Positions 8,441 to 15,524 of a stretch of 16,020 nt of DNA are shown one piece after another (the stretch's first letter is position 1; each line of letters begins with the position of its first letter). The notes under the pieces were generated by a model. The model saw nothing but the letters and a program-made list of their open reading frames with translations. It was not told the origin of the DNA and ran no database searches. This stretch comes from an uncultured Porphyromonadaceae bacterium (lineage in GTDB: Bacteria > Bacteroidota > Bacteroidia > Bacteroidales > Muribaculaceae): NCBI GenBank assembly GCA_900548875.1, contig URMA01000069.1, positions 1 through 16,020 of the forward strand. The letters are read 5' to 3'. The position numbers and the translations under genes are program-made.

Positions 8441-8548
8441 ATGAGGACAAAACGTATTTTATTCATTTGCAGCCTGTTGACCAATTGTCAGCAGGCTGCA
8501 AAAGTTCTTACACGGCTACAATTCTGCACGACGAAACCGCCGGAATAA
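8441..8548 (+). CDS. Possible 35-codon micro-ORF or remnant of a signal-peptide-bearing gene
   Basis: The ATG at 8441, 9 nt after the ABM stop, opens 35 codons ending in TAA at 8546-8548. The start MRTKRILFICSLLTNCQQ has a basic N-terminus, a short hydrophobic stretch and a Cys at position 16 that looks like an imperfect lipobox. The rest has no recognisable domain. It may be the surviving 5' end of an exported protein cut off when the AT-rich islet arrived, or a chance ORF. Codons 9 to 21 coincide with the strong hairpin at 8466-8502, which argues that RNA structure rather than protein may be selected. Confidence 0.25.
   Translation: MRTKRILFICSLLTNCQQAAKVLTRLQFCTTKPPE
8466..8502 (+). repeat. 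Long near-perfect hairpin downstream of the ABM gene
   Basis: TTTGCAGCCTGTTGAC (8466-8481) pairs with GTCAGCAGGCTGCAAA (8487-8502), 16 bp with one G-U, around the 5-nt loop CAATT. No T run follows on either strand, so it is not a standard intrinsic terminator. It lies 35 nt after the ABM stop and could act as a 3'-end stabiliser or processing site, or mark the edge of the AT-rich islet. Confidence 0.7.
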
Positions 8549-8608
8549 ATCGGATAAAAGAGATAGTATCAAAATGTCCATAACTGCTTTCATTAAATTC
8601 ATATCATT

Positions 8609-9340
8609 ATGAACGAAGAATTTGCAAATATACAATACGCACCAATCAAAGAGTACAAGTATGCTCAATTGTTTAATGAAGTACAATACAATGGAAAAAC
8701 ACTTTCGGAATCAGAACGTAAAGAATTTATTTCTGTCATAAATAACACCATTGCGCAACACTCCGAGGGACTTTCGTTAATGACAGGAATTCTTGAAGAA
8801 ACGAAAGAACAACAGAATGAATACTATAAAATATACCGTACAGTTATATCTGTCGACTTATTTGTACTTATTACAATGATTGACAGTATGGTAGCAGGAA
8901 AATACTTCATACTTGCAGATCGCGACTATGATCGAAAATATATGCGCGGAAAATTATTTGTAATCCTTAATGAGGGCTTCAAAAAACTCTATGGTTTTAA
9001 AGATAAATCCCATAAGGATTCGGAATGGAACAGACTCATGCCCATAATGAAGAACTTCCCAAAAGAAATCAACCGACAATATCAGGAATTAACAGATATT
9101 CTCAGAAAACAATCCCAAACCTCTTCCTGGTGGAAAGACGAACGCAACAATGAAATCCATCTTGACACTGAGAAATTATATAAATCACGACAGGAAGAGA
9201 TTATTGAGAGCAAAGTAATGATGGATTCCATGAAACTTTTTAACACATTAATGGCTGTTAGTAATTTTCTGGGAAATGTTCACGCCTGCCTTTACAACTT
9301 CCTTGTTGAAAAATATCACAGAGGTGAATTATCTGAATAA
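8609..9340 (+). CDS. Putative HEPN-domain protein (candidate ribonuclease) of an AT-rich islet
   Basis: This is a 243-aa soluble protein, almost entirely helical by composition, that I cannot assign to a named family. The key observation is RNNEIH at residues 179-184, within WWKDERNNEIHLDTEKLY. It fits the HEPN catalytic motif R-N-x-x-x-H (RX4-6H), with a polar residue after the Arg. A long helix follows (about 195-235, MMDSMKLFNTLMAVSNFLGNV in two parts), as expected of HEPN's closing helix. An upstream helix with IDSMVAGKYFILADRDYDRKY (about 91-111) fits the first HEPN helices. There is no signal peptide or TM segment. The ATG at 8609 is the only in-frame start near the frame's opening. HEPN proteins are commonly RNases in defence and toxin-antitoxin loci. 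The next gene, 85 nt downstream on the same strand, looks like a nuclease. Local base content is about 30% GC on lines I counted, far below the flanks, suggesting transfer. Confidence 0.6.
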   Translation: MNEEFANIQYAPIKEYKYAQLFNEVQYNGKTLSESERKEFISVINNTIAQHSEGLSLMTGILEETKEQQNEYYKIYRTVISVDLFVLITMIDSMVAGKYFILADRDYDRKYMRGKLFVILNEGFKKLYGFKDKSHKDSEWNRLMPIMKNFPKEINRQYQELTDILRKQSQTSSWWKDERNNEIHLDTEKLYKSRQEEIIESKVMMDSMKLFNTLMAVSNFLGNVHACLYNFLVEKYHRGELSE

Positions 9341-9425
9341 ATCGCATTTTGACCCTTTATAACATATTGTTAACAAATCATTTAAAACAACATTCAATTT
9401 TGAACCAATAAAATAAATTCTATCA

Positions 9426-10121
9426 ATGAAATTATTATCAAGAGTATCATCAATTGGAAGGTTTGTATTTCCTCGTAAAGACTCATTTCAAAATAATAAC
9501 GAACAAATTGCAGCACAATTCATAAATGCTTTATTCAAAGAATTTTGTACCCTTTGCCATAAATACATCAATAATCCTGGTGCGATAGACTCCCCATACG
9601 AATATTCAGAAAGACAACTTGACACATGCCTTATGCCTGCACTTTGGAAAATTTGTAATGGTTATGTGATGGCAGAACAACAGGTAACACGCCATATCAG
9701 AGGTAACGCAATCAATAGCTCTGGACGTATTGACTATTGGTGTTATTACAAGCGCTGCACTTTTCTTATTGAAGTAAAGCATAGCAAATGGAGAGGATCC
9801 CTGACTAAAGACGCCAAACACCGATGGAATGTTTTGACGAATTACCAACTGAAAACGTTTGTGAAATCAGAAATAAGAAATGGTCTAACAATGGGTGATT
9901 TATGTATTCCTATAGGGCTTCATTTCTTATCTTCTAAAAACATCAATGAAAATCAAAAAGATGAATTAGAGGACATGTATGAAGCACACCTTCAATTACG
10001 TCCTTCCCGTAATGCACCTAATTATTGCTGCTCATATGAGCCTAATATAAAACAAGATGGTAAGTTATTAATTGAAAAAAGAATTGCTATAATAGCACTG
10101 ATAAACAAAGCAATATCATAA
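9426..10121 (+). CDS. Putative PD-(D/E)XK-fold nuclease of an AT-rich islet
   Basis: This is a 231-aa protein of unrecognised family. Residues 100-118 read G-R-I-D-Y...F-L-I-E-V-K, with D103, E116 and K118 spaced as in the PD-(D/E)XK core: an acidic residue at the end of one strand, then ExK at the end of the next. The helix before it contains E62 (EYSERQLDTCLMPAL), a position where these folds often carry a metal-binding Glu. A further helix with KDAKHRWNVLTNYQLKTFV (129-146) follows. Six Cys occur in the first half (C41, C44, C68, C77, C106, C111) but do not form a clear zinc knuckle. No target-recognition or ATPase domain is fused, so specificity would come from a partner, plausibly the HEPN protein upstream. 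A restriction-like or non-catalytic role is possible. It is AT-rich like its neighbour, and no terminator is evident after it. Confidence 0.6.
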   Translation: MKLLSRVSSIGRFVFPRKDSFQNNNEQIAAQFINALFKEFCTLCHKYINNPGAIDSPYEYSERQLDTCLMPALWKICNGYVMAEQQVTRHIRGNAINSSGRIDYWCYYKRCTFLIEVKHSKWRGSLTKDAKHRWNVLTNYQLKTFVKSEIRNGLTMGDLCIPIGLHFLSSKNINENQKDELEDMYEAHLQLRPSRNAPNYCCSYEPNIKQDGKLLIEKRIAIIALINKAIS

Positions 10122-10225
10122 AAATTGCACTTCACCTTTTTCAGTCATCCTATAACCATAAAGTTCTATAAGAATCATATTTTTCTATAAATTAATGCCC
10201 ACTTATAGCTAAGATTTAAAATGAG

Positions 10226-10315
10226 GTGATATCACAATTTACATGAACCCCGAATGTTTGACAAAAAACTTTCGAAGTGCATGTAAATCATGTACACCCT
10301 CTTGGTATGTCAAAC
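10226..10315. repeat. Cluster of interleaved inverted repeats at the islet/core-gene junction
   Basis: There is a perfect 10-bp palindrome GTGATATCAC (10226-10235). TTTACATG (10238-10245) is inverted as CATGTAAA (10280-10287), with a near copy CATGTACA at 10289-10296. GTTTGACA (10256-10263) is inverted as TGTCAAAC (10308-10315), touching the stop codon of the minus-strand receptor gene. The two 8-bp pairs interlock in the order A-B-A'-B'. No T run makes this an ordinary terminator. The whole gap 10122-10314 is AT-rich and has no gene. Confidence 0.5.
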
Positions 10316-12780
10316 TATTTTCCTCCCTGGGGAGCGCCGCCTTGCTGTTGGTCGCCGCCGGCTTTCACATCATCGTTGGTAATGCTGCGGGCCGTTTGCT
10401 TCACTTGTGCTTTCAAATCACCGAAACGCCAGCTGATGCTTATGCCGTAGCGCATCGTAGTATATTCGGTCGTGGAAATGTTGCGGAACGTATCCGTAAT
10501 CGTTTCGTTCTTATAGCTCATCGGGTCACTGAAGATATTGGAAGCATAAAGCGACACGTTCAGCCGCTTTTCTTTCAAGAAACCTTTCGACAGGCTTGCT
10601 CCGTAGAAATAGTAGCTGCCGGATTTTCCCTGCAACATTACGCGTGGACTGCCGCAGCCCCCATACAGACTCAAATTCAAGTCCCAAGGCAGTGTCTGTT
10701 GGAAATTGACAAAGCAATTGGCATCAAAACCGCTGTTTTCAGCATTCAGTTCCACACTGCGAAAATCGGCATACGAAGAGGAAGCATTGACCGACAGACG
10801 GGTTTTCACACTCGGATTCCAGTTGGCCCACAGCGAAAGCCGTGCCTTTTTCGTCTTGCCCACATTGCGGAAGGTCGACTCCATCACGTCGCCATTCATA
10901 AACGAATAGCTTTCAATACCATTGTTGACAAACATATAGCTCAAAGTGGCGTTGACATTGAATTTTGCGGAGAAACTGCCATAGGTCAGACTGAGATTGT
11001 GCGACTTTTCGGAATCCAAATCCGGATTACCGTAGCTGACCACATTCGGGTTGCTCGTGTCGCGGAACGGGTTCAAATACCAGATACCCGGACGGTTGAT
11101 ACGCATATTGTAGTTCAGCTTCAAGTTGGAAGCCGGAGTAATCATATAGGCAAGGTTGGCCGACGGCACCACATCGTCGAAACCGGCATCGAAATTCCGC
11201 TCGGGAGTCAGCGCGTAAGTCACATCGGTAAACGTATGTTCGTAGCGGACTCCGGCCTTGAAGCCCAGTTTTTTCCATTTCAACTGATAGTCGGCATAAA
11301 CGGCGGCAATGCTCTGACGCTGGTCGTAGTCGGACGACAGGGACTGATTTTCCGTTCTCGACCCGTCGGCCAAAATGTCGTAATACTTCGAATCGCTGGC
11401 ATTCTGACGGAAAATGTATTTCAAGCCGGCATCCACATAGTGCATGTCGGTGATAGGGTTCACATAGTCCACCTGGCCGGTATGTTCCGCCGTGTGCGCC
11501 CGTTTGTCGAAATACTGGTCGGTCAGCGTAAACGGCACATCCGTCATATCGGAATAGTCGCTCAACGTGGAATTGTTGTTCGGCGAATTGTTGAACTTAT
11601 AGGAAACTGTCAGATATTCTCCCTTACGCTTGAAGGAATGCTGATAGTCGACATCCACTCCGATATTTCCGAAATTCATACTACTGTTGGTCAGCATGTT
11701 GTAGCTGTAGACGGGATTATATTGCACATCCTCCATTTTCGTCAGCGTCGAACCGTCGGTATCAAATTTTCCGTCGAACAGATTCAACGAGAATGTCAGC
11801 AGGTTCAACGTATCCATTTCGTAGCTTCCCTGAATGTTGGCAAACTGGAAATTGCCCTTAGTGTCGTTAGTACCCAACGTAGAAAGGTAGCGGGAATCGT
11901 CGCTCGTAAAGTTCTCGCGCACGCCTGTTGTAGAGGATGGCGTAGACATCTGGTGATTGAAGGAATAGTTGACGGACATCATGAATTTTCCGTACTGCAC
12001 CGTCCCGTAGCCGTAGGCATTCACATCCCTGTTGGTCACACCCGTACCCAACGAAACATTGTAGCCCTGCATTTTCATGTCGGTCGTAATAATGTTCAGG
12101 ATACCGCCCACACCCTCGGCATCGTATTTCGCACCGGGGTCGGTAATGACTTCTATCGACTTTATGGAACTTGCCGGCAGACTGCGGAGCACTTCCTTCG
12201 GATTGTTGCTCATCAGCGTGTTCGGCTTGCCGTTGACATACACCTTAAAGCTGCTTGAACCGTTCAGCTGAATATTGTCCTCGCCGTCGACCGTCACCAT
12301 CGGCACTTTCCGGAGCATTTCCAATGCCGAGTTGGTCTGCGCGTCGGGGTCGTCCTTCACGCTATAGCTGATTTTATCGATTTCCGCCTCTACCAGCGGT
12401 TTCAGCGCAACAACATCCACCCCTTTCAGCACAACCGACGACTCTGTCGTGTAGAGCGTGTCGAGATCAACCGTCGGCATGGCTGTTGAAACGGAAAAGC
12501 GGCGGTCAACCGTCTGCTTTCCCAGCGAACTGATGGTCAGCCGGTATTCGCCCGGCTTCGGAAGGGCTTCCTTAAATTTTCCGTTATTGTCGGTCACGCC
12601 CACTTTAAGAGGCTTTACGCTGTCGGTGGCGGGAAATATGCGTACAGTGGCATACGGTTCCGTTTCGTGCAGCACTGAATCCACAAGCACACCTTTTACA
12701 AAGTAATTATTTTGTGCGACAATATACTGTGATGCGCCCAACAGACAGGAGCACAGCACAATTTTGGCTATTGCATTCAT
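10315..12780 (-). CDS. Outer membrane beta-barrel family (TonB-dependent receptor-like) protein
   Basis: This encodes 821 aa and starts at the ATG at 12778-12780 with a signal peptide (MNAIAKIVLCSCLLGASQ, cleavage near VA|Q at 23). It has a carboxypeptidase-regulatory-like beta-sandwich at about 27-105 (VKGVLVDSVLHETEPYATV) and a plug at about 150-245 with MLRKVPMVTVDGEDNIQLNG, FKVYVNGKPNTL, SIKSIEVITDPGAKYDAEG and GGILNIIT. The C-terminal barrel is of the outer-membrane-protein-beta-barrel (OMP_b-brl_3) type, seen for example in RINRPGIWYLNPF and the final aromatic strand SISWRFG. A Gln/Gly-rich tail (DQQQGGAPQGGK) extends beyond the barrel. The lack of a SusD partner and the long NTD separate it from SusC. 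Substrate is unknown. It is divergent from the threonine aldolase gene, 148 bp away, with its own promoter. A 671-codon ORF on the opposite strand is only its shadow. Confidence 0.92.
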   Translation of the reverse strand: MNAIAKIVLCSCLLGASQYIVAQNNYFVKGVLVDSVLHETEPYATVRIFPATDSVKPLKVGVTDNNGKFKEALPKPGEYRLTISSLGKQTVDRRFSVSTAMPTVDLDTLYTTESSVVLKGVDVVALKPLVEAEIDKISYSVKDDPDAQTNSALEMLRKVPMVTVDGEDNIQLNGSSSFKVYVNGKPNTLMSNNPKEVLRSLPASSIKSIEVITDPGAKYDAEGVGGILNIITTDMKMQGYNVSLGTGVTNRDVNAYGYGTVQYGKFMMSVNYSFNHQMSTPSSTTGVRENFTSDDSRYLSTLGTNDTKGNFQFANIQGSYEMDTLNLLTFSLNLFDGKFDTDGSTLTKMEDVQYNPVYSYNMLTNSSMNFGNIGVDVDYQHSFKRKGEYLTVSYKFNNSPNNNSTLSDYSDMTDVPFTLTDQYFDKRAHTAEHTGQVDYVNPITDMHYVDAGLKYIFRQNASDSKYYDILADGSRTENQSLSSDYDQRQSIAAVYADYQLKWKKLGFKAGVRYEHTFTDVTYALTPERNFDAGFDDVVPSANLAYMITPASNLKLNYNMRINRPGIWYLNPFRDTSNPNVVSYGNPDLDSEKSHNLSLTYGSFSAKFNVNATLSYMFVNNGIESYSFMNGDVMESTFRNVGKTKKARLSLWANWNPSVKTRLSVNASSSYADFRSVELNAENSGFDANCFVNFQQTLPWDLNLSLYGGCGSPRVMLQGKSGSYYFYGASLSKGFLKEKRLNVSLYASNIFSDPMSYKNETITDTFRNISTTEYTTMRYGISISWRFGDLKAQVKQTARSITNDDVKAGGDQQQGGAPQGGK

Positions 12781-12800
12781 CGAGGTTTGTATTTTTCCGC

Positions 12801-12831
12801 CAAAAGTAATAGATTACCCCCCAAAGCACAA
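12801..12831 (-). promoter_or_regulatory. Promoter of the outer membrane barrel gene
   Basis: Read on the minus strand: TTG (12831-12829), a 20-bp spacer, then TActTTTG (12808-12801), a full Bacteroidetes -7 match. The predicted leader is roughly 15 nt. It lies about 40 bp from the divergent promoter for the threonine aldolase. Confidence 0.7.
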
Positions 12832-12870
12832 CGCTTCAAGTATAAAAAAATCAAAAAAATCAAACTGTCC

Positions 12871-12901
12871 TTGACCATCTTTCCCGCTCACACTAAATTT
12901 G
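12871..12901 (+). promoter_or_regulatory. Promoter of the threonine aldolase gene
   Basis: TTG at 12871-12873 (within TTGAC), a 20-bp spacer, and TAaaTTTG at 12894-12901 form a complete Bacteroidetes promoter. Transcription would begin near 12908, about 20 nt before the ATG at 12929, which also argues against starting translation at the TTG at 12899. Confidence 0.75.
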
Positions 12902-12928
12902 CATTATTCTACAAAGAAAAAAGCTATT

Positions 12929-13966
12929 ATGATACACTTTGAATGTGACTATACCGAAGGAGCCCATCCTGCCGTCATGCAGCGGCTCTGCGAAACGAAT
13001 ATGGAACAGACAGCCGGCTACGGCAACGACCCTCACTGCGAACACGCTGCCGAACTTATCCGAAAACTTTGCAACGCCCCTGCCGCCGGAGTGCATTTCC
13101 TTGTCGGAGGGACACAAGCCAACAAAACAGTCATCGCCGCTACGCTCCGCCCCTATCAGGGCGTGATTGCCGCCGACAGCGGACATATTGCCGTACACGA
13201 AACGGGAGCGATTGAAGCCACCGGACACAAAGTGCTGACACTGCCAAGCACCGACGGGAAAATCACCGGAGAACAGGTGCGCGACCTTTGCCGGGCACAC
13301 GCTTCCGATCCCGACCAGGAACACTGCGTACAGCCGGGTATGGTCTACATTTCTTTTCCGACGGAAGTGGGAACGCTCTATACGAAAGAGGAACTGGAAG
13401 AACTGAGCGAGGCCTGCCGTGAATATGACCTGCCGCTGTTTGTCGACGGCGCACGGATGGGCTACGGATTGACAGCCGACGGCAACGACGTGACGCTGCC
13501 CGACATTGCCCGTCTGAGCGACGTGTTCTATATCGGCGGAACGAAAGTCGGCGCACTCTTCGGTGAAGCCATCGTCATCACCGACAGCGAAATCGACAAC
13601 TGTTTCCGCTACATGATTAAGCAGACATCCGGACTGCTTGCCAAAGGCCGCCTGTTGGGAGTGCAGTTCGCTACACTGCTTGAAAACGGGCTCTATACGA
13701 AAATCGCCCGCCATGCCAACGAACAGGCCATGCGCATACGGAAAGCATTGGAGGAAAAAGGCGTAAAAATGCTTAATGACTCAACCACCAACCAGCAGTT
13801 TGCACTGATGCCCAACGAAATGCTCCACCGTCTGTCGGAACACTTTGTTTTCTCGGTATCGAATGCCGAAGTAGGCAGCGGACTGACACTTGTCCGCATC
13901 TGCACCAGCTGGGCCACCACCGACCATGCCGTAGAAAAGCTGATTGCTGAAATTCAGAATTGTTAA
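12929..13966 (+). CDS. ltaE: L-threonine aldolase (low specificity), PLP-dependent
   Basis: This encodes 345 aa from the ATG at 12929. The frame is open 30 nt further to a TTG, but that start overlaps the promoter's -7 box. It belongs to the beta-eliminating lyase / threonine aldolase family of fold-type I PLP enzymes. Visible functional residues are K206 in YIGGTKVGALFG (Schiff-base lysine), D173 in FVDGARMGYG (pyridine nitrogen partner), H86 in SGHIAVHETGA (ring-stacking His of the HIxxxE signature), and the GGTQAN phosphate-region motif at 60-65. The reaction is reversible cleavage of L-threonine or L-allo-threonine to glycine and acetaldehyde in the cytosol. The gene is monocistronic by its own promoter and ends at a convergent junction. 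The family call is firm; the stereospecificity and hence the symbol are less sure, since several Bacteroidetes paralogues carry only a general aldolase label. Confidence 0.88.
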   Translation: MIHFECDYTEGAHPAVMQRLCETNMEQTAGYGNDPHCEHAAELIRKLCNAPAAGVHFLVGGTQANKTVIAATLRPYQGVIAADSGHIAVHETGAIEATGHKVLTLPSTDGKITGEQVRDLCRAHASDPDQEHCVQPGMVYISFPTEVGTLYTKEELEELSEACREYDLPLFVDGARMGYGLTADGNDVTLPDIARLSDVFYIGGTKVGALFGEAIVITDSEIDNCFRYMIKQTSGLLAKGRLLGVQFATLLENGLYTKIARHANEQAMRIRKALEEKGVKMLNDSTTNQQFALMPNEMLHRLSEHFVFSVSNAEVGSGLTLVRICTSWATTDHAVEKLIAEIQNC

Positions 13967-14174
13967 ACCCCAATCGGTCATCCGACTTTATGGTGGATTT
14001 CGGACTACTGTCAGATAGATTGATTTCTGCCTTTGTCGAAGATGTAGCGGGCTACATCGAGAAAAGGCAGGAAGCAAGATGCTGACAGCAGTCCGGAAGA
14101 CGACTAAAGAGCCAACGAAACAGACTACCAACAATTGAACTTTATTTGGCGGTCGAATAACCGTTTGGGGTTAA
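13963..14174. repeat. Nested inverted-repeat element filling the convergent intergenic region
   Basis: There are four levels of symmetry. The outer arms AACCCCAATCGGT (13966-13978) and ACCGTTTGGGGTT (14160-14172) pair with one mismatch and overlap the stop codons of both flanking genes. Inside, 13998-14014 pairs with 14082-14098 (17 positions, one A-C mismatch, one G-U). Then 14024-14034 pairs with 14063-14073 (11 bp, one G-U). Innermost, GATGTAG/CTACATC (14041-14047 with 14052-14058) carries a CGGG loop. No T tract follows any stem. A short direct repeat ACTTTAT occurs at 13985-13991 and 14139-14145. It could be a structured RNA, a non-autonomous repeat element, or an insertion into an older bidirectional terminator. 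Confidence 0.75.
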
Positions 14175-15499
14175 ATTACACGGTTCTGCCACTTGCCGCT
14201 CTTCATGTAGCGATAGCAGAGCACGAACATGGCCGCCCCATAGACCCATTCCGAAGTCCATGCCCAGGCCACATCTATGCGAAGGAAGAGAATGGTGACG
14301 GTGATATACACCATATATACCGCCAGTGCTATCAGTTCGAGGCCGAATGCCGTTTTCGTGTTGCCCGACCCGGAAACGCTGTTGAAATAGACATTGGCAG
14401 GAATGATGACCGTATACGACGAACACATCACCCACAACGACGGCACTGCCGCTTCAATCAGTTCGGGAATATCGGTATAGATGGCAATGAACAGCTGGGG
14501 AAACAAGGAGAAAACGGCAATCAACGGAACAATAATGGCAAAGGAGAGCTTGACGTGACGCTTTATGACTTCACCGACAAGCTCTTTTTTTCCGGCTCCG
14601 ATGATGTTGCTCACCAGCGAACTGCAAGTGGAGGCAAACGCCACGACAATCATGAACAGGAATCCCGACAGACTGCGTATTACATTGGTAATGGCAAGGG
14701 CTCGCTCGCCGAGATGTTCAATATACACGAAGAAGATGAACCAGGTGGAAAGCGAAATGAAATTCTGCACCATAATCCACAGCGCCACATTCAGGATTTT
14801 CTTCAGTTCCTGGAAATTGACGCGCGGCACAATGTTCAGTCCATACTTGCGGTAATCGATGCGGCTGCGCGTATAGACAATGAAGAACACCAGTGAAACC
14901 AGTTCGGCCAGCGACGAACCCATCGCCGCTCCGGCAATTCCATAGGCAGGAAAGCCCAGTTTGCCGAACACGAGAATATAGTTGAACACCACATTCGAAA
15001 GGACCATCACTATAGAATTGAGTGTCAGCGTTTTTGTCTGAGTCGTACCGACATAGAAGGCACGGAACATGGCGCAGGCAAACGAGAAGAAAAAGCCGTA
15101 GACACGCCAGTCGATATAGTCGACCGCCTTGTCGCGCACCTTGTCGGAAGCAATCATCCACGACAGAATTTCATCGGAAAAAAGTTGCGACAGGGTGAAA
15201 AACAGCGTTGCCAGTCCCAACAGGAAAAACAGTCCCTGATAGAACACGCCGCCAATCTGGGCGTAGTTGCCCTCTCCGTTTCGCCGCGCCATCAGAATCT
15301 GCGCACCGATACTGAAACCGAGCCCCGCCATGAATATCACCAGAAAGTACACGCCGGCAATGGCCGAAGCGCCCAGCTCGATTTCGCCCACACGTCCCAT
15401 AAAAGCCGTGTCAGTCAAACCAATGAGCTGTTCCATCACCAGACTAATCAATATCGGATAGGCTATCAACCATATTTTTTTATACGAAAACTGTTCCAT
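14171..15499 (-). CDS. MATE family multidrug efflux transporter
   Basis: This encodes 442 aa from the ATG at 15497-15499, close to the usual MATE length of 440-460. About 12 hydrophobic segments form two homologous six-helix halves. The first helix carries the typical AYPILISLVMEQLIGLTDTAFMGRVG, given here in two parts: a Pro kink, then LTDTAFMGRVG. GFSIGAQILMARRNGEGNYAQIG follows in helix 2 and its loop. The second half repeats the pattern, with STCSSLVSNIIGAGKKELVGEVI mirroring it. The C-terminal basic tail (RYMKSGKWQNRVI) is cytoplasmic. It exports cationic drugs or metabolites by Na+ or H+ antiport across the inner membrane; the substrate is not predictable. It is convergent with the threonine aldolase gene and its stop lies within the outer inverted repeat. 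It is likely a single-gene transcript from the promoter just upstream. Confidence 0.95.
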   Translation of the reverse strand: MEQFSYKKIWLIAYPILISLVMEQLIGLTDTAFMGRVGEIELGASAIAGVYFLVIFMAGLGFSIGAQILMARRNGEGNYAQIGGVFYQGLFFLLGLATLFFTLSQLFSDEILSWMIASDKVRDKAVDYIDWRVYGFFFSFACAMFRAFYVGTTQTKTLTLNSIVMVLSNVVFNYILVFGKLGFPAYGIAGAAMGSSLAELVSLVFFIVYTRSRIDYRKYGLNIVPRVNFQELKKILNVALWIMVQNFISLSTWFIFFVYIEHLGERALAITNVIRSLSGFLFMIVVAFASTCSSLVSNIIGAGKKELVGEVIKRHVKLSFAIIVPLIAVFSLFPQLFIAIYTDIPELIEAAVPSLWVMCSSYTVIIPANVYFNSVSGSGNTKTAFGLELIALAVYMVYITVTILFLRIDVAWAWTSEWVYGAAMFVLCYRYMKSGKWQNRVI

Positions 15500-15516
15500 A
15501 CCGCAACTTCATTTCA

Positions 15517-15524
15517 CAAAAGTA
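15517..15524 (-). promoter_or_regulatory. -7 element of the MATE gene promoter
   Basis: On the minus strand TActTTTG (15524-15517) matches the Bacteroidetes -7 consensus exactly, 17 bp before the ATG. No good -33 TTG lies at 19-21 bp, so only the -7 box is claimed. Confidence 0.55.

Noticed and set aside
8609..10121. Reading the islet as a classical type II restriction-modification pair
   Set aside because: Neither protein shows methyltransferase motifs such as NPPY/DPPY or FxGxG, so a restriction-modification pair is not supported.
10243..12258. 671-codon open frame on the plus strand, opposite the outer membrane barrel gene
   Set aside because: It is exactly antisense to a well-supported receptor gene, its translation has no domain pattern (Ile/Val/His/Arg-rich shadow type), and it lacks a promoter. 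Codon bias of the real gene explains the lack of stops.
12893..13714. 273-codon minus-strand frame over the threonine aldolase gene
   Set aside because: The plus strand has intact PLP-site residues and a promoter; the minus frame is a shadow.
13998..14098. Nested hairpin read as a bidirectional intrinsic terminator
   Set aside because: Neither strand has a T run after the stems; it may still sit within an older terminator, but the simple explanation does not fit.
14135..14896. 253-codon plus-strand frame opposite the MATE gene
   Set aside because: Antisense shadow of a clear 12-helix transporter; the product is an unstructured polar sequence without recognisable motifs.
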